A program made the position numbers and the translations under genes. A stretch of DNA of 64,000 nucleotides from Saprospiraceae bacterium (GTDB lineage: Bacteria > Bacteroidota > Bacteroidia > Chitinophagales > Saprospiraceae), in NCBI GenBank assembly GCA_013214355.1, contig JABSSL010000008.1:1-64000 (forward strand), in the 5' to 3' direction. This document shows, piece by piece, positions 8,113 to 17,526 of this stretch; within the stretch, counting starts at the first letter, position 1, and every line of letters starts with the position of its first letter. The notes under the pieces are model-generated. The model did no database searches. It worked only from the letters and a program-made list of their open reading frames with translations, and was not told the origin of the DNA.

Positions 8113-9348
8113 ATGGCAAAAACAAAACGAAGGCAATTTCTAGAAAAACTAGCAGTAGGCATTGGGGGCTTCTCCGGTTTACCTTTCTTAGTCCAGGGGA
8201 AAAACAGGCTGGAAGAAGTCTCCTCCCAGCATCAAGCCCAGGCCAAAGATGCCTTAGACAGCATCAAGATAACCGACATTAAATTCTACACCTTACAATT
8301 CCCCAAGGAAACCCCCTTGACTTGGAATGCCATCAAGGAATCAGGCGGAAAAAAGCCAAAGATCACCTTTATGGAAATAGAAACCGATGCTGGCATAAAA
8401 GGCGTAGTGATTCCGAAAGGGCCAAATGAGCTCGTACACAAGTTTGCCAAAAAGATCAAAGGGCTGAACCTGCTACACGTAGAAAAAGTGTGGCATCACA
8501 TGTATCATCACAACCGCAAGCCCGTCGCCAAAGGTGTCGAGTTACATGCCATTGGATCCGTAGATCTTGCCGTCTGGGACATCGTGGGCAAAGCCTTGCA
8601 ACTACCCGTGCATCGAGTACTGGGGACCTATCGGGAAGATATCCCGGCCTATGCTGCCGGAGGGTATTATGCCAAAGACAAAGGAATTAAGGAATTGGTG
8701 GCAGAAATGGAAAGCTATGCCAAAGAAGGATTTCAGCTCGTAAAAATGAAAGTAGGGTATTTAGAAGCCCGAAAAGATGCCGAGCGGGTCAGAGCCGTAG
8801 CCAAGGCCTTAGGCTCAGCAATTCGTATCATGGTAGATGCCAACAATGGTTATCCATCAGCCTACGAAGCCATCCGCTTCGGACGCATGGTAGAAGACTT
8901 GGATTTATATTGGTTTGAAGAACCCGTTGCACCTGACGACTGGCGAGGAAATGCCGAATGTAGAACAGCGCTAGATATCCCCATAGTAGCCGGTGAAAAC
9001 GAATATACCCGCTGGGGAGCCCGAGACCTAGTAGACAATCACAGTTGCGACATTCTTAATCTAGACACCATTAAAGCCGGAGGCATCACAGAATATCGGA
9101 AGATTTCTGCATTAGCCTCAGCCTATCACATCCCCGTCGCGCCCCACGGCTATTCCCATATGAATATCCATGTGGTAGCCTCAACCCCCAATGCTTTGGT
9201 GTTGGAGACCTATCCCAAAAAAGCCCGCGACTTTAATCCCGCATTACCAGCCTTCCAATTGAAAGACGGCAAGGTAAAGGCTCCAACGAGTCCTGGACTG
9301 GGGATGGAAGTACCGGAAGATCTGATTAAGAAGTATCGAGTGGGTTAG
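8113..9348 (+). CDS. Tat-exported mandelate racemase/muconate lactonizing-type enzyme (enolase superfamily)
   Basis: 411 aa with a Tat-like start (KRRQFLEK, residues 5-12, then a Gly/Leu-rich segment). The enolase-superfamily machinery is complete. The base motif is KxK (K211, K213), the metal ligands are D242 (DANNG), E269 (FEEP) and E295 (GEN), and the second base is probably H345 (PHGYSH). That H and K pairing is typical of sugar-acid dehydratases and racemases that abstract the proton alpha to a carboxylate. Substrate is unknown; a uronate- or aldonate-derived acid would fit the neighbourhood. The start is the first ATG before the Tat motif. Export is unusual for this superfamily but occurs in Bacteroidota. 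Confidence 0.9.
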   Translation: MAKTKRRQFLEKLAVGIGGFSGLPFLVQGKNRLEEVSSQHQAQAKDALDSIKITDIKFYTLQFPKETPLTWNAIKESGGKKPKITFMEIETDAGIKGVVIPKGPNELVHKFAKKIKGLNLLHVEKVWHHMYHHNRKPVAKGVELHAIGSVDLAVWDIVGKALQLPVHRVLGTYREDIPAYAAGGYYAKDKGIKELVAEMESYAKEGFQLVKMKVGYLEARKDAERVRAVAKALGSAIRIMVDANNGYPSAYEAIRFGRMVEDLDLYWFEEPVAPDDWRGNAECRTALDIPIVAGENEYTRWGARDLVDNHSCDILNLDTIKAGGITEYRKISALASAYHIPVAPHGYSHMNIHVVASTPNALVLETYPKKARDFNPALPAFQLKDGKVKAPTSPGLGMEVPEDLIKKYRVG

Positions 9349-9708
9349 TTTTGAGGGTTGCGAAGTTGAAACCTACGCAAAACCTCAGAACCCAAGGGGA
9401 TTCACCCGGTGAGGGCGGGGTGTTTACAGTCTATTATCGCTACTCCAGCGATGTAGAAGGTGAGTGAAGACCAGCAGATAACTTTCCTAGTTATTTCTAA
9501 GCTATTGACTATTACTACAGCCAACATATGACAATCAAGCTTTTACAAAAATTCACACACTCCCATACGGGCTCCTAATAGGGATAACAGACATAATAGC
9601 CGTCGATTTGATAACAACCGTTTGGAAACGATTGGAAGTTCAATTTTTGAGGAGGAAGCTAATAACCATCCTGTAGAGTACACATCTACTATTACTCATA
9701 GGTATCCT
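9349..9708. other. 360-bp intergenic region, nothing recognised
   Basis: This lies between the plus-strand enolase-superfamily gene and the minus-strand acyl-CoA ligase, so the two genes converge here. I see no gene, tRNA, convincing terminator or repeat. A short plus-strand frame from 9622 runs into the antisense of the ligase and looks spurious. Confidence 0.4.
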
Positions 9709-11370
9709 TCATTCCCAAATCACATTATTCTCATGTTCACAGAAATCTTTCAATCTATCAGCATATTTATCATGCACATTAAATCGCTTAATTTTCAATG
9801 TGGGTGTTAAAAAGCCATTTTCAGGCGTAAACGGTTCTTTAGCTACTACAACTGTATTGACTCTGGTATATCTGGCTAATTTTTCATTGACACTATGCAT
9901 GGTATTTTCCAAACTCTTTCCTAGTTCTTCTTTTGACTTTGCAGCACCAAGCTCAGAAGGCACAACAATCATAACAGGCTGTGGCATACCCAAACCTAAT
10001 AAACACATTTGCTCAATATCTGAGTTTGGACTGTATAGATGCTCAATTCTTGTTGGTACAATGTATTGTCCTTTTTCTGATTTGAAGGTATCTTTTACAC
10101 GTCCTGTAATCGAAAGATAACCATCACTGTTTAGTTTGCCTGCATCACCTGTATGTAGCCAGCCATCTTTAATCGTTTCAGCAGTTTTTTCTGGGTCACC
10201 GTAATAGCCATCCATGACCAATGGTGTTTTGAGTAAAATTTCATTGGTTTCTTCATTGATTTTGATCTCCATTTCCTCATGAATTCGACCTACTTTCCCA
10301 GGCTTCATTTCACCGACCGGTGCATAAGTGGCATGAGCAAAAGTCTCCGTTTGTCCATAGGCCTCGCTCAGTGGTATACCCAACTTCACCCACCAAGCTA
10401 CATCGTAAGCAGTCATTGGTGCAGCACCCGTAATACAAATTCTTGCTTTTTCTAAACCTAAAGCTGCCTTTAATTTCTTTTTGACAAAGCCACTAACTAT
10501 AGGTATTTTGAATAATGTATCCAATCGTTTCTGTGGCATTTTAGCTAAGATACCTTGCTTAAATTTTGTCCAGATACGAGGTACAGCAAAGAACACAGTT
10601 GGTTTTGCATCTCTCAAATTTTGTGCAAAACTTTCCAAACTTTCGACAAAAAACATTTCACCCCCAAAACGGATAGACATTAATTCAACCGTTCGTTCTG
10701 CTAAGTGATTGAGCGGTAGATAGGAAAAGAAGCGATTTTCTTTCTGCTCATCCAATAGAAACCAATAAGAGGTAAGTGGATGCTTAATCGCTTTCATCGT
10801 CTTAGCCTCAGTAAAAAATGCACCTTTGGGTGTACCTGTGGTACCGGAAGTGAAAATGATAGACCAAATATCTTCTAATTTTGAAACCGGGTTGCCTTCT
10901 AGCGGTTCCTCATTCATAATTGTGTCCCAATCTGTTCCAACATCAATTTTAGGGAACCCCTGGTAATCAGGAAATCTTCCAATTTTAATGTTTTTTGGAA
11001 TACCTGTTTTCATATCTTCCCAGCCCTCTACTCTTCCAAAAAGTAATACATCAACATCTCCTAGTTCAATAACCTCTTTTAATTCCTTTCCTGTAAGCGT
11101 AGCATAAAACGGTACACCCGTAAAGCCAGCCATCATAATAGCGATATCAGCAATAATCCATTCTCGACAGTTCTTAGAAACAATACTAATGTGAGCTTTC
11201 TCTTTTGGACATTGTTTCTTTAGCCAAGTCGCTAATCTTCTGGCTTTCTGCCCCACTTCTCCCCAAGTGTAAGTTTCCCAGGTGTGACCAAAAGGCTGGT
11301 GCAAATAAGGTCGATTTGCTCTTTCTGTTTCGTATTTATAAAAGTATTCAATCAAAAATTTGTCACTCAT
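9709..11370 (-). CDS. AMP-binding long-chain fatty-acid--CoA ligase
   Basis: 553 aa. It adenylates a fatty acid with ATP and transfers it to CoA. The P-loop signature IIFTSGTTGTPKG is at about 171-183. PLNHLAER follows, then YGQTE and the hinge/ATP motif GWLHTGDAG...DGYLSITGRVKD. A late lysine in a TLKIKR segment near the C-terminus probably serves as the A10 catalytic lysine. No signal peptide; cytoplasmic or peripheral membrane. The length is slightly short of ~600-aa bacterial long-chain ligases but complete at both ends. It could prefer medium-chain or aryl acids. The gene appears single. Confidence 0.9.
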   Translation of the reverse strand: MSDKFLIEYFYKYETERANRPYLHQPFGHTWETYTWGEVGQKARRLATWLKKQCPKEKAHISIVSKNCREWIIADIAIMMAGFTGVPFYATLTGKELKEVIELGDVDVLLFGRVEGWEDMKTGIPKNIKIGRFPDYQGFPKIDVGTDWDTIMNEEPLEGNPVSKLEDIWSIIFTSGTTGTPKGAFFTEAKTMKAIKHPLTSYWFLLDEQKENRFFSYLPLNHLAERTVELMSIRFGGEMFFVESLESFAQNLRDAKPTVFFAVPRIWTKFKQGILAKMPQKRLDTLFKIPIVSGFVKKKLKAALGLEKARICITGAAPMTAYDVAWWVKLGIPLSEAYGQTETFAHATYAPVGEMKPGKVGRIHEEMEIKINEETNEILLKTPLVMDGYYGDPEKTAETIKDGWLHTGDAGKLNSDGYLSITGRVKDTFKSEKGQYIVPTRIEHLYSPNSDIEQMCLLGLGMPQPVMIVVPSELGAAKSKEELGKSLENTMHSVNEKLARYTRVNTVVVAKEPFTPENGFLTPTLKIKRFNVHDKYADRLKDFCEHENNVIWE

Positions 11371-11689
11371 AGTTTCATTTAATTTTAGATGGAAGATTAA
11401 CCTTTAAAAATGCTTTTCCAAATGCCCTCTAATTCTCACCCCCCCTCCTCTCCTACCAATGCTACTGAACGTATTGATCGGCACAGGAAGTCGCAGTCCT
11501 ACCTCTAATGGACATACTCTTCCCAATGTATCATCATCTTGTCAGAGAAATTGGGATGTCACTTCGCTCCAACTACTCAAAGAATCATCAAGATAACAAA
11601 ATGTAGTCGCAGCATTGGTTTAGATCTTGCAAAAAAGGCTTTGATAAAGAGATAAGGGAAGAATGATTGTCAAGGGTAAATAATTTCTA

Positions 11690-11791
11690 AAAAAACTCTA
11701 AGTGGTAACAAACACCAACACAAACAACTGATAAACCATTATATAAAACGAAAAAACCTAACCCTCTCGGGATCACTTACAAACATTACCT
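11690..11791. repeat. degenerate att-like site (core 5)
   Basis: This aligns along its length with 5083-5171: an A-rich block, then an AT-rich arm, then the core at 11763-11776, which matches 12 of 14 bases of the tRNA 3' end. To the right of the core the sequence is cacttacaaa, as after cores 2 and 4, not the tRNA downstream sequence found after core 3. It therefore combines the left arm of core 3 with the right arm of cores 2 and 4. The preceding 11371-11689 shows no recognisable gene. Confidence 0.6.
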
Positions 11792-11915
11792 ATCAGGACC
11801 TTTATAATGGGTAATAAGTAGCAAAGACAACTAGATAATACCAATTATATCCTTGTTTTATGGTATTGTCTCAATTCATGATGATGGGCCAAAAAGAAGA
11901 AATCCGTTCATACCC

Positions 11916-12073
11916 AGCCAAATGTGACGAAAAACAAAGGATTTGGCCAACTATGAGCACTATAAACAGCCATATCTGACCTTTCCAAGTCTGATTGTAA
12001 ACTAAGGGTGACTTTATGTATGCACCTAAAGTAGTTTTGATAGAAGGGCTACCTGCAATGCTTGGGTTGAAGT
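11916..12073 (-). repeat. relic copy of the ATPase-gene leader, coding part lost
   Basis: This aligns with about 1842-2008: TTTGGCCA at 11942-11949, the block tataaacagccatatctg, and gactttatgtatgcacct against gactttatctatgaacct. The ATPase coding sequence that should lie to its left is absent. It sits about 140 bp right of the degenerate core 5 and touches the 3' end of the GH78 gene. The likeliest reading is a deletion remnant of a second insertion of the same module. Confidence 0.65.
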
Positions 12074-12074
12074 A

Positions 12075-13838
12075 TTATTGTTTTGAAACTTTGATACCTT
12101 CAGGCAATTGAACATCAGATTTTATTGCTCCATTTTTAAGTTTTTCATGCCTTACCTTAATGATACCTTTCGGCGTAGGATAGGTTCCTTCCACCCATTC
12201 CAGGTCACCCAACTTGGGTTCAATAGCAACCTTTTCACATCCAGGGGCTAAAATCTTAATTCCTAAAACATTGGCCGAAAGCCAAGCGGTGGGACCTGAC
12301 GCCCAGCCGTGGCAATAACTATGACGTAAGCCCACGTAGCAATAATCGCCATAGGTGGAATGGACATCTACTTTTCCTTCTACTGGAAGTTCATCGATTC
12401 TTCCCGCCTCATTTAACCACTCTATATTAAAATCTTCCCAAAAGGTGGTTGCCCCCAGGTCTAACATTCCTCCCCAATAGGTTCTGATCATTTCCAGGGC
12501 ACCAGTATAGTTCCCTGCTTTTGCCATAGCTTGCAGCATGTAATATCCGTAGAAAGTTGAAAAACGTTTCGCTCCATCGGCCTCAATAATAGCATTGCCC
12601 GTTTGGGCATTTATACTATTGGATAAGGTAAGCAATGCGGCCGCTTGTTTTGAGTTAGCCAGATCGGGAGATATTTTCGCCATTAACTCCGATTTTGCCC
12701 TGCATAAAGCAGCTGTTTCATTATCCCCTAAAATTTCGCAAAGTTCAGTCCCGGCCTCAAGCGTCATTTTTAGGAGGGCGTGATAACCAGCGTCAACAGC
12801 TTTGGGATCAGGGCTACTAGGCCAGTCCAGAAAGCGGTGTCCATCCAGATGCTCTCGTCCCTGATCATCAACCATCGAACAAAACTTTTCTAGCAACTCC
12901 TTGAGATAAGCTTTCTGCTCTTTCAAGTAATCCAGATTCCCCTGCTTATAATACCACTCTTTATGAATGATTATCCACCACATGGAATACGAACTGATTC
13001 CATTCATCCATTCTTTGGCCGGTGTAATATCCCGTATCAGATCAAGGCTTTTGGGCACTACTTCATTGTAGCCGAAAACTGAATGGATCGTCATCACTTC
13101 AGGATGTAAATCGCCCACCCACACCAGGCGGTCTCGTTTAATACCATCCCAAAGGTAATCCTGCATATTGAGGTGAACGGTATACGCTCCGGTTTGCCAG
13201 ATTTTATTTAAGCGCTCATCGCTGGAATTAAATGATCCCAGGTAGGGGATATCTCGTTTAATGGATATGGCTCTAACTTCCTTCAATTTCAGATTTCTGG
13301 CGGTATCCAATAGTTCTAATTTAACAAATCTGAAGCCTGTATTTCCCACTTCAATTGCCCCAAGCCAGGGCAATGAAATTTCAAAATCACGCATAGCATG
13401 ATCGTTGGTAGCACTGGTGCCAGGACCAGAGTTCATCGCTTCGCTCACCGATTCTCCAAAAGTAACTTTCACTTTTATGGGGACTTGCTTCGGAAACATC
13501 CCTGTCACCAACTGTATTCCGCCCTGAATTTCCTTTCCAAAATCAAAGAGGAGGGCAGCCTTAGCTGTATCTCCGCCTGTTATAGTACACAAGCTGGAAC
13601 CTACCAAGTCTGCCTGGCCATTACCTGGTTCCAGCAATTTTTTAGCATTAATGATATGAGTACCGGATTCATCTGATTTCCAAAGGATTTTTTTCGGCGA
13701 AAAGTATGCTCTGGATATCTCCTGCTTTTGTGTCGTAGGCTGCGCTTTGCCAGGAGAGATAGTCAGTTGACTTCTAAGCGGTATGCATGTCGATAGGAGT
13801 ACAATAAGGCTGGTAAAAGTGATGCTCAAGGTTTTCAT
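12075..13838 (-). CDS. secreted alpha-L-rhamnosidase-like protein (GH78, six-hairpin fold)
   Basis: 587 aa with an N-terminal Sec signal (about 1-23). An N-terminal beta-sandwich precedes an (alpha/alpha)6 barrel. The GH78 signature is recognisable: DGIKRDR (231-237), D243 and E247, corresponding to the family's substrate-binding and general-acid cluster. The late CHGWASGPT motif is also typical. GH78 enzymes release terminal alpha-L-rhamnose, found in pectin RG-I/RG-II, ulvan and bacterial glycans. It is shorter than many GH78 proteins (700-1100 aa), lacking extra N-terminal sandwich domains. It stands apart from the main locus, beside the att relic, but shares its theme of pectin-like glycans. 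Confidence 0.85.
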   Translation of the reverse strand: MKTLSITFTSLIVLLSTCIPLRSQLTISPGKAQPTTQKQEISRAYFSPKKILWKSDESGTHIINAKKLLEPGNGQADLVGSSLCTITGGDTAKAALLFDFGKEIQGGIQLVTGMFPKQVPIKVKVTFGESVSEAMNSGPGTSATNDHAMRDFEISLPWLGAIEVGNTGFRFVKLELLDTARNLKLKEVRAISIKRDIPYLGSFNSSDERLNKIWQTGAYTVHLNMQDYLWDGIKRDRLVWVGDLHPEVMTIHSVFGYNEVVPKSLDLIRDITPAKEWMNGISSYSMWWIIIHKEWYYKQGNLDYLKEQKAYLKELLEKFCSMVDDQGREHLDGHRFLDWPSSPDPKAVDAGYHALLKMTLEAGTELCEILGDNETAALCRAKSELMAKISPDLANSKQAAALLTLSNSINAQTGNAIIEADGAKRFSTFYGYYMLQAMAKAGNYTGALEMIRTYWGGMLDLGATTFWEDFNIEWLNEAGRIDELPVEGKVDVHSTYGDYCYVGLRHSYCHGWASGPTAWLSANVLGIKILAPGCEKVAIEPKLGDLEWVEGTYPTPKGIIKVRHEKLKNGAIKSDVQLPEGIKVSKQ

Positions 13839-13877
13839 TCAACAAATAGGATTGTTTTAAGAACGTTCTCAATAGGA

Positions 13878-14756
13878 TTAGTACGATCTAAGCATTGGCC
13901 GGGTTAAGCAGGTGGGGCCGCCACCACCTTTTATACTTATCTCTGTCCCTTTATAAGCGGTCACTTCACATCCAGCCGCTATAAGTGCGTTCTTAGTTTT
14001 GGGGTTTCCTTCCACCATAATACATTTCTTTGGCGCAATGGCTAATACATTACAGCCCATAGACTCAAATTCTTCTTCTGGAACTTCAATGAACTGAATC
14101 CCCCTTTGAATCAATTCATTTCTAAATTTAATAGGCATTAAGGGCGAATAAACAACCGCTAAATCTTCAGCTACCGGGCTGAAAATAGACATTAAATGAA
14201 ACACATCCTGTTGGCCCTTATAATGAGGCAATTCCGCTACGATAATTTCAACACCATGTGGTTCGAGTAGCTGTTTCAGTTGTGTGATGCCTTCTGAGTT
14301 TGTTCTATACGTATGTCCAACAGCTAGCGTTTTTTCATCTAACCAAGTCACATCACCCCCCTCAACTGTTCCTGGGGCCTGTATCTCACCAAGAATTGGA
14401 ATATCATTTTCAATAAATACTTTCTTATGGCTCCCAGGTTCATTTACTCTTCCCAGTTTCCCCATATTACATATGATCATTCCAAAATCCGTGGCAATAG
14501 AAGCATCTCTGCAATAGATAGCGTCTAAAGTAAGCGCTTGATCAAGCGGAAAATGATGAATTTTCACTCCATTATCACCGATGCTTTTTTCGAAAGCTGC
14601 ATACTCATTGATCGAAATATCAAAATCTGGCTGTGACAAATAATTTAAATCGAGCCATTGCTCTCTTAATTGAACCTCCGATATAAAAGCACTCCCCACG
14701 GGTTTAATGAAAACCGATTCTATTTTTAAGTATTCAGAATGATGTGTCGTTCTCAT
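13878..14756 (-). CDS. dimethylarginine dimethylaminohydrolase / amidinotransferase-family hydrolase
   Basis: 292 aa from the ATG at 14756. I prefer this over the ATG at 14843 because the extra 29 residues are unlike the family and an AAGAAGAAAATAAG tract precedes it. The guanidino-modifying fold has its catalytic set: D84 in CRDAS, E132 and D135 in EGGD, H187 in DVFHLMS and the nucleophile C283 in PTCLTRP. DDAH converts methylated arginines to citrulline plus methylamines. Arginine deiminase or another guanidine hydrolase is possible. Cytoplasmic. The gene lies downstream of nothing obvious and upstream of GH78 on the same strand (39-bp gap), so co-transcription is possible though functionally unexplained. 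Confidence 0.85.
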   Translation of the reverse strand: MRTTHHSEYLKIESVFIKPVGSAFISEVQLREQWLDLNYLSQPDFDISINEYAAFEKSIGDNGVKIHHFPLDQALTLDAIYCRDASIATDFGMIICNMGKLGRVNEPGSHKKVFIENDIPILGEIQAPGTVEGGDVTWLDEKTLAVGHTYRTNSEGITQLKQLLEPHGVEIIVAELPHYKGQQDVFHLMSIFSPVAEDLAVVYSPLMPIKFRNELIQRGIQFIEVPEEEFESMGCNVLAIAPKKCIMVEGNPKTKNALIAAGCEVTAYKGTEISIKGGGGPTCLTRPMLRSY

Positions 14757-15470
14757 AATCTTATTTTCTTCTTTATTACGATCAGGGCAGTAAAAGACTT
14801 GAAAGAAAAGCCTGAGCTGTATCTCAGTTGAAGAGTAGCCCATCCCCTATCCTAAAGTTAAGTTCTTAGCTTTCATAGGCTGATGATCTGACTAAACTAC
14901 GATTTAATATCGTTTAGATTGTCTACACAATTCAAATTCATCCTCTATTTCTTTGATTCAACAACTATCAACGACTCCTTCAATCAAGTGGGCGTTTGGG
15001 TTTATTTTAACGCTCTGGAAAATGTTCTAAAAGTTGTCTTGGGCAATACGCTTTCTACAGATGAAATGATCTGAACAGTAAAATACACCTTAATAAATAG
15101 TATGGCATTACTAGTTAAAATGGGAATCGATTTAAAACTGTCTAATTGCCAATACATTGAAACCAAAATGTCCAAAATCTTTGCTAGGTTGAAAAGCATC
15201 AATTAACAAAACGGATATCCGTGTAGTGAAACTTATATTGATTTGCATCGTTAATTGGTGCATAGGGAGTAGATATAAATCAGAGTTGCCTAGCAATGTT
15301 TCATTGTTCTCTAAAAGTATCATTTGCTCCACCTGCCTTTTTTCACCCGTGACCTATGCCTTGTAAACTGTCTGGCTTACGATACAGACAGATCCAGAGA
15401 ATTCTTATACCACTACCTTCAACGGACAACTCTGAATAACACTTCCTTGTAGTTTACCAAAAGTGTTGAC
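14757..15470. other. 714-bp region without a recognised gene
   Basis: This should hold the promoters of the divergent DDAH-like gene and the PAS kinase. A plus-strand frame is open for about 60 codons up to a stop at 15078, and another 34-codon frame starts at about 15100. Neither resembles a family I know, and they may be decayed coding sequence. A short inverted repeat (tgtctg/cagaca) lies at about 15369-15390. Confidence 0.35.
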
Positions 15471-16982
15471 ATGAAACATTACTTAGAGCGTGAACTTGAA
15501 ACGCTGCTCACTAAAGATTTTGAAATCTTTAAGTTTATTCAAAATCACTCACTTGACGGACTTTGGTACTGGGACCTACAAAAGCCCGAAGAAGAATACA
15601 TGGATAGGCGTTTCTGGGAGGTCCTAGGCCACAATCCTGAGGAAAAAAAGCATACACCACAAGAATGGCACGATCTGATAGATCCTGAAGATCTCGAAAT
15701 TGCCAAGAAAAACGTGGCTAAGCATTGTGAGGACCCCAGCCATCCTTATGATCAAATCGTCCGATATACGCACAAATCTGGTAAAGATGTATGGATCCGA
15801 TGTAGAGGAGTTGCCATTCGAGATGAAAATGGAAAAGCCATTCGCCTTTTAGGTTGCCATAATGAAATCACAGCCTTAAAAGAAAGTGAAATGCATTCCA
15901 CTGAGCTACTCAAATCTTACCGGGCCCTGGTGGATACGCAAAGCCTCTTCTACATTAAAACAGATGTCCTCGGCAACTACACTTATGCAAACGATTGTTT
16001 TCTAAACAGATTCGGTTTTAAATTGGAGGAGATTCTTGGAACTAGTTCTCTAAGTTCAATTATACCTGAAGACCATCCCAAGACCTTTAAAGTCGTTAGA
16101 AAATGTTTTGAAGAGCCCAATGTTCCCCATCCAGTCATTCTACGAAAACCCTACAAAGATGGATTGGTGAGATCCAACCATTGGGAATTTTATGGAACCA
16201 CAGATGCAGCAGGTAAGGTAACTGAAGTGATTTGCGTAGGTGTTGAAATAACCGAATTGGTAGATCGCACCAGAGAAATGCAACGATTACTTGATTTAGA
16301 AGCCGACAAAAACCAGCGCCTTCAACAACATAGCTACATAACCTCGCATAATATTCGAAGCTCTGTCTCAAATATGCTAGGCTTGTTTGAGATGATTGAA
16401 GCAGACCCCGAAGGGGCCAGTAGTTACATTGACATGCTAAAATCAAGCGTTCAAGCTTTAGATGGAACGATCAACAACCTGTCTAAACTGCTTAACGATG
16501 AAAAGCAGGCCGAATACGCCAAACTAGAAGAAATAAATGTCAAGCAATGCCTTCAGCGAATTATAAGGCTTGAAACAGCCCAAATTATTCATCTAAGCGC
16601 TAGTATTAACTTGAATTGTGACGAATCCATTACCATCAAAACACTCCCGGCCTTCTTTGATAGTGTATTTCACAACCTTATTTCTAATGCTCTTAAGTAC
16701 GGCATGAATGATAAAGACAATGCCATTGATATTAATGTAAGTTTCGTTGACGAAAACTTGAACATAGAAGTAAAAGATTATGGCCAAGGCTTTGATCTAC
16801 CAAACAACGCAGAATTACTATTTAGACTGGGCACTAGGCTGGACCGAGAAAAAATTGGTCAAGGCCTTGGGCTTTTTATTACAAAGCACCATGCAAAAAT
16901 AATTGGTGCAAGTATTGAAGTTACCTCGGCCATTGGTAAAGGAGCTTCATTTAAAGTAGTTTGGAATGAGGGAAACCAATAG
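15471..16982 (+). CDS. PAS-domain sensor histidine kinase
   Basis: 503 aa, no membrane segment, so probably cytoplasmic. The first PAS (PAS_3-like) is at about 25-140 with a PAC-type tail (GCHNEIT), and the second at about 150-265. A short coiled coil precedes the phosphoacceptor H293 in SHNIRSS. The ATPase domain is at about 390-500, with N-box FHNLISNALKYG, G1 DYGQGFD and G2 GQGLGLF. The ligand is unknown. The stop overlaps the start of a single-domain response regulator by 17 bases, so they are translationally coupled and likely a phosphorelay pair. No DNA-binding output is encoded with them. Confidence 0.9.
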   Translation: MKHYLERELETLLTKDFEIFKFIQNHSLDGLWYWDLQKPEEEYMDRRFWEVLGHNPEEKKHTPQEWHDLIDPEDLEIAKKNVAKHCEDPSHPYDQIVRYTHKSGKDVWIRCRGVAIRDENGKAIRLLGCHNEITALKESEMHSTELLKSYRALVDTQSLFYIKTDVLGNYTYANDCFLNRFGFKLEEILGTSSLSSIIPEDHPKTFKVVRKCFEEPNVPHPVILRKPYKDGLVRSNHWEFYGTTDAAGKVTEVICVGVEITELVDRTREMQRLLDLEADKNQRLQQHSYITSHNIRSSVSNMLGLFEMIEADPEGASSYIDMLKSSVQALDGTINNLSKLLNDEKQAEYAKLEEINVKQCLQRIIRLETAQIIHLSASINLNCDESITIKTLPAFFDSVFHNLISNALKYGMNDKDNAIDINVSFVDENLNIEVKDYGQGFDLPNNAELLFRLGTRLDREKIGQGLGLFITKHHAKIIGASIEVTSAIGKGASFKVVWNEGNQ

Positions 16983-17337
16983 AATATTGTTGATTGATGA
17001 CGATAAGCTTTTCTTAAAAATTGCGGCATTTCAATTGACAAAAAAGCTAGAAAACGTTGTTGAAATATACACTGCAAATACCCTGGCAGAAATTGAAGAA
17101 AAAATGGAAGATGACTATGACTTGATTCTAATTGATTTGAATATGCCAGAGACTACAGGTTGGGAAGTGATCAAACGATATCATGACAAGTTGAAAAGTC
17201 CAAGTTGTACGGCATTAATTTGCTCTAGTTCCATTGATCCTCGCGACTTCCAACGAGCAGAAGAAATGAGCGATGTGGTTGAAAAGATGATCTCTAAGCC
17301 ACTAGATGTTAAGTTGATTAAGCCTTATTTACAATAG
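16966..17337 (+). CDS. single-domain (CheY-like) response regulator
   Basis: 123 aa, a bare receiver domain. The acidic pocket DDD is at 11-13, the phosphoacceptor D57 in LILIDLNMP, a serine-rich switch segment (CSSS) near 85, and the conserved lysine in ISKPLD. It has no effector domain, so it acts by protein-protein contact or as a relay intermediate. It overlaps the end of the kinase gene and is the obvious partner of that kinase. The following 17338-17526 has nothing recognisable. Confidence 0.92.
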   Translation: MRETNRILLIDDDKLFLKIAAFQLTKKLENVVEIYTANTLAEIEEKMEDDYDLILIDLNMPETTGWEVIKRYHDKLKSPSCTALICSSSIDPRDFQRAEEMSDVVEKMISKPLDVKLIKPYLQ

Positions 17338-17526
17338 ATATACTTTAGTAATCCGTTCCAATAAAGACTTCCTGCCTATCTCTGGTAAGGGCTGATCCAT
17401 CAGAGCTGTCCATCCAGTCTTAATCAGCGCGCTTTGGGCCCAGCAATAAAAAGCCTAGCGACCTGTATTTAGCGCCCCATCCAGCCTTCCTCGACCAGCA
17501 TGATCGGATCCATAGAGACTTCCAGG

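Noticed and set aside
9622-9810. Plus-strand frame over the acyl-CoA ligase 3' end
   Set aside because: Antisense to a well-supported gene and no recognisable features.
15002-15332. Minus-strand small frames in the gap before the PAS kinase
   Set aside because: No ribosome-binding site, no domain, overlapping each other in different frames.
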